Assembly: GCA_012862575.1 (NCBI GenBank)
Contig: BLSF01000024.1
Span: 374,843-438,842, forward strand
Origin: Parietichytrium sp. I65-24A
Taxonomy: Eukaryota; Sar; Bigyra; Thraustochytrida; Thraustochytriidae
DNA: 64,000 nucleotides
Direction of reading: 5' to 3'
The position numbers and the translations under genes are program-made. Positions 33,626 to 43,400 of this stretch are shown one piece after another. Each line of letters starts with the position of its first letter. Within the stretch, counting starts at the first letter, position 1. Below the pieces are notes generated by a model. The model had not been told where the DNA came from. It did no database searches and was given only the letters and a program-made list of their open reading frames with translations.

Positions 33626-34124
33626 CAAAGCACCGTCAGAGCACTGCCTTAGGAAAGTAGGAAAGGGGATCGAAGTCGATGCCCAGGGTCGACTCGGACC
33701 CCAACAACCTCAACCCCATTCTACTTAAAGAGAACAGTAAATTGAAATAAATGAAAACCGTATTGAACGCGCTGTAATGATTCCCGTCGGCCTAAGCAAT
33801 TGACATCACGTCAAACGTCCAATTTGACGTCATTTCTTTCTTTCTTTCCTTCCTTCTTCATCTCTTTTCATTATTCATTCATCCTCATTCATTTACTATT
33901 TTCGTTCCGCTGCTAACCTCTCCGCGGTGCTCCAGCGACCAAGTCCGCTCAGCCCGCCGGCCGCCCTCGAAAGCGCTGTGGCGCCGCCCGCGCGAAGGAG
34001 ACGTTACTAGTACTCACAGGCCGAGCCACAGCTGAGTCCGAGGAGCCCTAGGCGAAGTTAGAGCTGGCTGGCTGGCTGGCTAGCCGCTTGGACAGGGGAG
34101 ACGAGTACTGAGTACGTGCTCATT

Positions 34125-34243
34125 GTGCTCATACTTGCTCATTCTTGCCCATACTTGCTCACACTTGCCATCACTTGCCCATACTTGCTCACACTTGGTC
34201 ATACTTGCTCATACTTGCTCATACTTGGTGGCACTTGGTCATA
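34125..34243. repeat. 10-base phased minisatellite, consensus TTGCTCATAC
   Basis: About twelve consecutive 10-base units, each keeping CTTG or a close variant at the same phase and varying elsewhere (GCTCATA, GCCCATA, GCTCACA, GGTCATA). The array ends about 225 bases before the armadillo ATG. Its period is near one DNA helical turn. Confidence 0.9.
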
Positions 34244-34468
34244 GAAGCGCTCGCGCAAGTCGCAACGCAAGTCGGTGTCGAGAGTAAGCGTGCAAGAAAG
34301 GACACGGCCTGGGGAGCCTGGGGAGCCTGGGGACTGTGTTTTTGGAGAGACTGGGAGACCGGAAGACCTGGCAGTTGCTGATCGACTGTGTGGTTGGTTG
34401 CTGCAAAGTGGTAAAGCGCTCGTCGGCGGGAGCTGTGCGACTGGCTGGTTCCAGAAGAGCGAGGCACG

Positions 34469-37400
34469 ATGGCCAAGGTGCTGGAAACGCTGATTGCCAG
34501 GGGCCGCAGAGTGCGGCGGCCGAAGGAGCAGCGCGAAGTGAGCTTCGGCCTGGCAGAGCTGTCCACAAACCCCGAAATTCACGTCAAGATGGTGCTCAAG
34601 GGGGCGTGTAAAACTCTGGTCAAACTTCTCGACCGGAGTGCCGACCTGGAGACACAGCGCTTCAGCGCGCTCGCGTTGGGCAACATGGCGTCGACGTCAG
34701 AGAACAGGGTGCCGATGATGCAGGAAGGGGTGGCAAGAAGCGCGATCACTTACATTGCGAACGAAGAAGGGGACTCCATAGGAAGGCAATACGCTGCGCT
34801 GTGCCTCGGCAACCTTGCAGCGAACCCTGCCAACTTGGAAGAAATAGTAAAGTTGAATGCGATCGAATCGCTTATTACGCTCTTGCGCTCGGAGGACATA
34901 CAATGTGGAAGGTATTCGGCATTCTCATTGAGTAATATCGCGTCAAACGACACTTATAGGAACCAGATTGTGGAGGAAGGTGGAATTGCTCCGCTGGTTG
35001 AGCTAGCTTGCAGTGACGATGCAAACGCGCAGCGCCAAGCACTTGCTGCGTTGCGGGCCATTGCAATTTCCCCTGAACACCGTCCATTGATCGTGAAAGA
35101 AGGCGTTCTTGATCCGCTTGTCTTGATGGCACGGTCGGAAGACGTGTTTATTCAGCGCGAAGTGGCAGCAGCCTTGAACTCCCTGTCGTCTATGGAGGAG
35201 AACAAAACAGAGATTGCAGACCGCGCGATCTCGACAATCATATCTCTCGCACTTGCGGGCGATGTGGAGGTGGAACGCCAAGCTGTGTGCACGATTGCAA
35301 ATTTGATGGAAATGGTGGAACTACATGACATATTACTCGCCGAGTCAGGGCTGGCGCCGCTCATCGCTCTCAGTGTTAGCGAGGATCTGAGCACTAAAGG
35401 AGAATCCTGTCGCGCACTTGCAAACCTGGCTGCAAACCGCGACGTGCAAGCGCACTTGATGAGAGAAGGCGCAATTCGGCCCCTTATCAACGCGTTGCAC
35501 GTAAACGACGTAGCTTGTCAGCGTTTCTCTGCTTTGGGTCTCGCAAACCTGGCAACAAATGTAGCATACCAGGTGAAAATCGTCCAAGAGGGGGCGGTTC
35601 CACCGCTTATTGACTTAACTGGCAACCCGGAGAGAGAGATCGAGGCACGCCGATATAGCGTCCTGTGTATCGCGAATCTTGCCGCAACGACAAGCAACCA
35701 TCCGGCGTTGCTCGAAGAGAATTGCTTACAGGCGCTCTACTCTCTCTCAAATGCTGCAGATGTCATGTCACAATATTATGTTGCATACGCTCTCGCAAAC
35801 TTTGCGTCCAATTGCCGCAACCACCAGGTTATGGTGGAGATGGGAGGTTTACAGCCTGTCATCACCTTGCTGTACAGCAGAGACCCAGACGTGCATCATC
35901 AGGCAGCTGCGGCGATTCGTGGGCTCTCCGTGAATGATACTAACAAGTATAAGATTGTCCAGGAGGCCGGGCTGGAACCTCTCGTGCTGCTGATGAAGTC
36001 GAGAGATGTGGAGGTCCTGCGAGAAGTTGTTGCCGCGATTTGCAATCTTTCCATATCGGACGAAACTAAATTTGAGCTCGCGAAGAGCGCGGCAATCCCT
36101 CCGCTCATTGAATTATCCAAGTCCGAAGACATGGAAGTCGCGAGACAGGCTTGCGCCGCTCTCGCCAACATCGCCGAAGTTGAGTCTAATCAGGTAAAGT
36201 TGGCTGAAGAAGGCGCTGTGGAGGTTCTGATATCGGTCTTGCGGTCCCCCTACGTGGAGGTGCAGAGAGAAGCAGGAAGAGTTGTAGCGAATCTTTGCTC
36301 CCACCCTTCGAACCAATCGCTAGTCGTGGAAGGCGGTGGCCACCAGGTGTTGATTTCTTATTTATTGTCTCCCGACACTGCGTCACAGAGAGTGGGGTCC
36401 CTTGGAATCATGAATCTCTCTACGAATGAAACACACCGAGTGAAACTTATCCAATCTGGCGCGCTGGAACCTCTCATGAGTCTTGCGAGGTCCGAGGATT
36501 TGGAGCTCGAAATCCAGCGATACAGCGTTCTGGCGATTGCAAACTTAGCCTCCTCGGTGGACAATCACACCTTTCTCGTTGACAACGGCGCACTTCCGCT
36601 ATTAATTTCGCTTTCCAACTCTCAGGACGCCGAAGTTCGCCAGTATGCCGCGTTCGCGCTGGTGAGAATTGCTCACAACGCAGAGATTAGGAAGAAGCTT
36701 ACTGACGAAGGCGGCTTGGAGCCTGTCCTCTTTCTTGCGAGGACAAATGACTCCGAAATTCACTGCGAAGTCCTGCCAGCTCTTTGTTCCTTGTCGTTTG
36801 CTGACGCCAATAAACTCGAAATCGCCAGACATGGTGGGCTTGAACCTCTTGTTCAGCTATGCTCCTTGGAGGACGACATGGAAATGGCTCGCCAAGCATG
36901 CTGCGCACTTGCAAATCTTGCGGAAGAGGTAGAAAACCAGCACCTAATTGTTCAGAGGGGGGCGATTCCTGAGCTGATAAAGTCTCTCGAGATGGAAGGA
37001 TTTCCTCAAGTGAACCGTGAGGCAGCCCGATGTCTAGGCAACCTAGCTGCAAATTGCGAGTATGGAAACGAGATGTTTCGCTGCGGGGCTGTCGAGCCGC
37101 TCGTTCTGATGCTTCGCTTCACTGACATCGGCTGCCAGCGAATGGCTTGCATGGCTCTTTCCAACCTTGCAACCAATGTGAAACTTCAACCCCGCCTCAT
37201 AAAGCTTGACGTGGTGGAACCGATGGTAGCTTTGGCATCGAAAGGCCTTGACCAGAACACCACTTCAGACGCAGAGACGGAGAGATATGCGCTTCTATGT
37301 TTGGCAAACTTGGCGTGCTCAAAAGGAGAGGTGCAAACCTTTTTGATTGAAAACGGGGCGATGGATCTCGTTATTGGCTTCTCAAAATCTCGTGACGTCG

Positions 37401-40400
37401 CATGCCGCCAGCATGCCGTTTTTGCAATAGGGAATTTCGCCAGCGATCCAGCAAATATTGAAGCTATTGTTGCTGGCGGGTGCTTGCGACCAATAATTTC
37501 AGCGGCATTTCCAGGTGATGAAAATGTACGCTTTCAAGCTGTCGCAACATTGCGAGGCTTAGCCGTCAACGCCGACGTACGACTAGCGATTGTTCGGAAT
37601 GGTGGCCTCGAACCTCTGATTCTTGCTTGCCAATCTGACAATATTGAAACCCAGCGAGAATGCGCGGCAGCTCTGGTGAATCTCACCCTCAACGAGGAAA
37701 ACAAGGTCACTATTGGCAAGAGTGGATGCATTCCTGCGCTGGTGCAGCTGGCGCAATCTAATGACAGAGAGCGGGAGTTGCATGCCGTGACGGCGATTGC
37801 AAATGTTGCGGAAATGGTGGAAGGAAGGACGCAGAGCATCTTGATCGGAGAAGGCTGCCTGGGAGCGCTGATGCGACTCGCGAACGCAGATCTGCAAGAA
37901 GTGCAGCGCGAAGTTGCGAGAGGGCTGGCTCTCTTTGCTTCCAACACAGAATCTCAAAAAGACGTCGTCAGCTGCGGTGGGCTCTCGCAGATCTTGGCTT
38001 TTGTCAAAAGCAAGGACATCAAGTGCAAGAGATTTGGCTGTTTGGGTCTTGGCAGCTTATCGCTGCAGCATGAAAATCACATGGACCTCATCGACAATGG
38101 TGTTCTGCCGACCTTGGTCACCGCTGCCGCTGACACTTCGGACCTGGAGACTCTGCGGTGTGTGAGCTTTGCTTTTGAGTGCCTTTGCGCCAACGAGGCC
38201 ACACACAGCCTCTCCGATAGGGTCGGCATTGTGCAGCCGCTAGTCAATCTCGCCTTGCACGAGGATCCTGACACTCATCTACATGCTGTCATTGCTGTGA
38301 GGCATTTGGCCCTCAACCCGCGGAATCGTTTGCGATTAGTCGACTTAGGAATCCTTCTTCCTTTGCTAAAGCTTGCTGGCAGTGAAAGTGTGGAGGTGCA
38401 AAGAGAAGTTGCTGCCGCATTGCGAAATCTTAGTCTTTCCGAGGAGAACAAGAGCATTCTTGTGAAACAAGGTGCATTGGAAGCTCTGGTGAACTTTGGA
38501 CACTCGGGAGATGCCGAAGTTGCGCATCAAAGCTGCGGGGTGCTGGCAAACCTCGCAGAACTCGCGGAGAACCAAAGTGCTATGGTTGAAGCTGGTGTGC
38601 TGCAACATTTGAAGTTTGTACTACGATCAAAGTCAATCGCTGTTCAGCGGGAGAGCTGCAGGGCAATCGCGAATCTCTCTGCGGAGTTCTCGCAATCAGC
38701 TGAAATTGCGTCAGGAGGAGCTTTGCCGCCTTTGACAGCAGCTCTATCTTCCCCAGATGTCATGACACAGAGATACGCCGCCATGGGAATTTCTAACTTG
38801 GCAACTCACCTCTCAAACCAGGCCAAAATTATCAGCGAAGGCGCCCTGGACGCGTTAATCAGCTTGGCGAGTTTCTCGAACGGCGACCTAGAGTGTCAGA
38901 GGTATGCGACTTTTGGCCTATGCAACTTGAGCTGCACTCGGACAAATCACCCTGCACTCATACAAAGCGGACTGCTCCCGCTCTTGGCCCAGCTGATGGA
39001 GCATGAAGATAGCGAAGTGCGCAACGCAGCTTGCTTTGGTGTAGGAAACTTTGCTGCATCTGCTGACAACCATCAGCTTCTTCTCGAGGAATCCGTCATC
39101 GAGCCGTTGGTCTACTTGGTGGGGTCTGATGATCCGGAGGCACAGCTAAGGTCAACGGCAGCGTTGCGCGGTCTATCATGCGACCCCGTCATCAGAAACA
39201 GGATCATCGACGAAGGGGCGCTAGAACCACTGTTGGAGCTCGCCAAGTCTGAAAATTTGGCTGTGCAGCACGAAGTGTTAGCGTGCCTTTGCAACTTGTC
39301 GTTGAGCGGTTGTTTGGGAGACAATCACGCTCAGGTGGCCAGAGCGGTGAATGTACCGGCTTTGGTGTCATTTTTATGCTCTGCCGATACTACCTACAGG
39401 CTCTTTGGAGCCGTAGCACTCGGAAACTTGGCTTCTGCAGAAGAGCATCACGATGACATGGTAAAGAACGAGGCCATTGCTCCGCTCATCACTGTCTCAA
39501 ACGCCTCCGATCTGGAAACCCAGCGCGCGATCGCATACGCACTGTGCAATTTGGCTACAAACGAAGACCACCGGACCGCAATCGTGCTCAATGGAGGACT
39601 TCCACCCATCATTTCACTGGCTTGCTCAGAAGATATTGAAGATATGCGCACGGCAACATCTACCTTGCGTGGCCTGGCAGCTGCACCAGCGTCTCGAGAG
39701 CGCATCATTGAAGAGGGTGTGCTGGAGGCTCTGGTCCTCGGCTCAAGAACTCGAGATAGAGCAATATGGACGGAGCTCTGTATGTGCGCCTGCAATCTCG
39801 CATTAAATGAGAAGGTGAAACTCGAGGTCGCAAGATCTGAGCTACTTCCAGAACTTATTCGGCTCACGCGCTGCGGATATGACGATGTTGCTCAGTACGC
39901 GCTTGGAACGATTGCAAACCTGTGCGAAAACTTTATGGCGCACGAATTTGTCACTGCTATAGAAGGCACCATTTTTTTGAATAACTTGACCTCAAGCCAG
40001 GGAAAGGTGACTAGCTCGCACATGGTCCATCGAGAAGCTACCCGCGTGATATCTAATCTTTCGGCCAATTTGGACATGCAAGAGCTACTCGTTCGAAATG
40101 GAACCCATTTTGGATTAGTCCAAGCCATGTGCCATCCAGAAGATGCAATTACGCGTCGGCTCGGCGCTGTCGGAATTGCAAATTTGACTACTAAGCAACA
40201 CCTTCATGATCAGGTCGTGCAGAAGGAGACAGGCTCGCCTGATGACCCGGTCTATCTCGGAGCTGTACACGCCCTTGTAGAACTCGCCAAATTGCATGTC
40301 GATAATCTAGGAAGGCTAGATCTCACCAAAGACGATGCTCAGTCTCGTCGATATGCTGTCTTAGCGCTAGGCAATCTGTGCTCAAATTCCATGATGCACA

Positions 40401-43400
40401 CAGTTTTGATGGAAGAAGAGGCTCTTGGTCCTCTTGTGATTTCTCTTGGCCGGCCAGGAATTGTGGACGATCCGGAAACACACTTTAACGCTGCTTTTGC
40501 TATTGGAAAGCTGGCGAAAAACCAGGCATTGCTAGAATCGATTGGTCGTGCAGGAGCACTTGCACCTTTAACGACGATCGCGCTTGAAGGACCGACTGCA
40601 CAGGCACGATGTCAAGCCATTTCTGCGATTCGTCGAATGCTGAATGAAGAAAGAAACCGAGATGAGGCAATCGAAATGAAGCGTCGGTTGATTCCCGCTC
40701 TTGCCGCAGGAGGAAACTCTTCCGACCTCGAGCTCCAGCGTGAGGTGAGCGCTGCGTTTTGCAATTTGAGTGTCAGCGACATTGCCAAATTTGTCCTCGT
40801 TGGGAAGTCACCGGATCGTGGCCGCGAAGGAGGATGGGCGTCAGTCGAAGGCTTGCAGGTTCTCTTGCAGCTTGCACAGTCCACAGACGTGGAGGTGTCC
40901 AGGCAAGCGTGCGCAGCAATTGGAAACATATCTGAGGAGCCCGCAACGCATCAGCTGATCACAGACGAACAGGGAATTCACTTTTTGACTGTGCTCATGC
41001 GCTCGAGAAAGACGGAAGTTTACAGAGAGGCGTCTCGCGCAGTGGCCAATCTGTTGTCTTCTATTATGGTAACCCATAAGCCGTTTCACACAGAAGATGG
41101 ACTCGCAAGCGTGTTCCGCGTCGCCAAAGCTTCCGACTTGCAATGCAAGTTCCACGCTGCTCTATGCTATCGCAAGCTGACTCCGAACACCCGTTTTCAT
41201 AATGAAATCTGCGCTTCGGCTGGTATCAAGCCACTCTGCGCGCTTATCTTACGTGCGGACGAACCCCTCATCAAACTTCATTCCGTTTCAGCTCTGCGCG
41301 ATCTCTGCTCCAATCCAGAGGTGAAGTGGACCCTTTACAAGGAAGGCGCTTTGTCAACGCTCATCGAGCTACTTGATCAGCAGAATGGCATCACCAAGGA
41401 GATTCGGGAAGCTCATGAAAAGCACAGCAAACGAGTTAAAGCCAGCGCTACTTTAGATGAAATCGACGGAGCGATTGATCCTCAGACTGGCATATCGAAG
41501 AATCTTTTTGTCACTGAACTCTGTGCAATCACCGTTGCGGCTTTAAGACATCTTGCGCTGAATGATCGCTTGAAAAGGAAAATCTCGGAGGAGAGCGGAA
41601 TGGCAGCTATTATCGAAACTGCACAGCACGCAAAAGATGTTGATCTGATTGTGCAATGCTCAGAGAGTCTCGCAATCTTAGCGGAACAACCTGACAACCA
41701 AGTTACCATGGTGGAGGAATCCGGGCTTGTTGCACTCGGGCGACTCAGTATGTCCAAGAGTGAGGCTGCGCGGGAGGCCGTAGCAAGGTGCCACGCTCAC
41801 CTTACTTCCAACGCTCAAAATCAGATCGATGTTTACATGAAGGACGACATCAAAGGCCTCATCCGGCTGAGCTGGTCACCTTCTGAGCTTACATCGAGGT
41901 ACTCAGCGATGTCACTGGGTAATCTGGCAGTGATTCAGAAGAATTCTGATACCATCGCAAGCTGTGGAGGTCTGGCACCGCTCATCCACATGCTGCAGAG
42001 CCCCTTTTCATCATGTAGGTACATGGCAGCGAGAGCGCTTTATCGTTTAGCAACTTCTGAGGAGAATCAGGCGCGAATTAATGAAGGAGGTGGTATTCCT
42101 CTCTTGGTTCGCTTGCTAGGATTCGATCAGGAAACCGAATGCCAAATAAGCGCAGCAATGGCAATTACAAACTTGTCAAGTAACGTGCGGCTGCAGCGCT
42201 ACATGGTGGAGGAAGCTGGCGCCCTCGAGCCTCTCGTGAACTTGCTTCAAAACGGGAACGAATTTGGCAAACGCTACGCCTCCATGGCATTGTGTAATCT
42301 AGCAGAGAACAGCGCAAACCAGCGGAAAATTCTGCTCAGCGGTGCAATTCCCGCACTTATAAGCGGTGCCATGTCCAACGCCCTTGCTGATGTGGATCTG
42401 CAGAGGTATTGCGGTGCATGCCTTGCAAATCTGAGTGTTGATCAGGAGAACCGCAGACAGATGGTACAGCTTGGCGTGATCGAGCCACTCGTGTTACTTG
42501 CCAATTCGCCACGTTTAGAATGCCAACGAGCTTCAGCACTGGCTATGTACAATCTGAGTTGCCTACGAAGTAATCATGAGGCAATCGCCGGAGAAAGGGG
42601 TACATTGCCACTCATCCAGCTTGCCCAATCTTCCGATGTGGACTGCAAGCGATACGCTGCCATGACGCTGGCAAATCTGGCAGCAAACTCTGAGACTCGT
42701 GCTAGCGCGTGTAAGTCAGGCGGTTTGCAGGCTATGATTCTTGTTGCAAAGGATCCTGATCCAGAGGCGCAGCTGTACGGCATAATTGCTCTGACAAACT
42801 TGGCATGTGATGCACAAACCCAGGTGCAGGTGATCGTGCATGGTGGCCTTCAGCCCATCTTGGATGGTTGCGACTCAAAGAGCGTGGATAAGCAAACTTA
42901 CGCGGCCATGGCCTTGGCGAATCTCAGTGCAAACGAGCAAAATCACTCCACCCTGCTCGCAAAAGGAGCGCTCGAGCGGCTCATTAAATTGGCCAAAGAC
43001 TTGGACAATGACGACTTGGCTCAATATGCTTGCTTTGCATTGTGTAATATGGCAAGTAATGCAGAAGTCCTGGCTTCCTTGGGCGAGAGCGGGGCTTTGC
43101 CACCGCTAATTGGTCTCGCCTTTAGCGAGGATTCCAACACACGACTGCTAGCTGTAGCAGCCCTTCGCCGCTTGGCGATGGCTGCGGCAAATCGAACGCT
43201 ACTGGTCGAACAGGGCTTACTCGGTCCTCTCAGCTTAGCTGTCAAGGACGACAAAGCAGCGCAGGAAATTCAGCGGGAAACAGCTGGTTGTTTATCGTCG
43301 ATTTCTCTCAGCGATGAAAACAAGGTTGCTATTGCTGCAAGCGATGTCCTCTCGGTTTTGGTGACGTTGTCGCAGAACAAGGACGTTGAAATAGCACGCC

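Larger units (their letters stand above)
31848..34468. other. 2.6 kb non-coding stretch before the giant armadillo gene
   Basis: No protein-like frame. It holds a MITE-like inverted-repeat element (32668-32964), a GAATTCT tandem (33584-33625), CTTT microsatellites near 33835, and a 10-base phased array (34125-34243). Confidence 0.55.
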
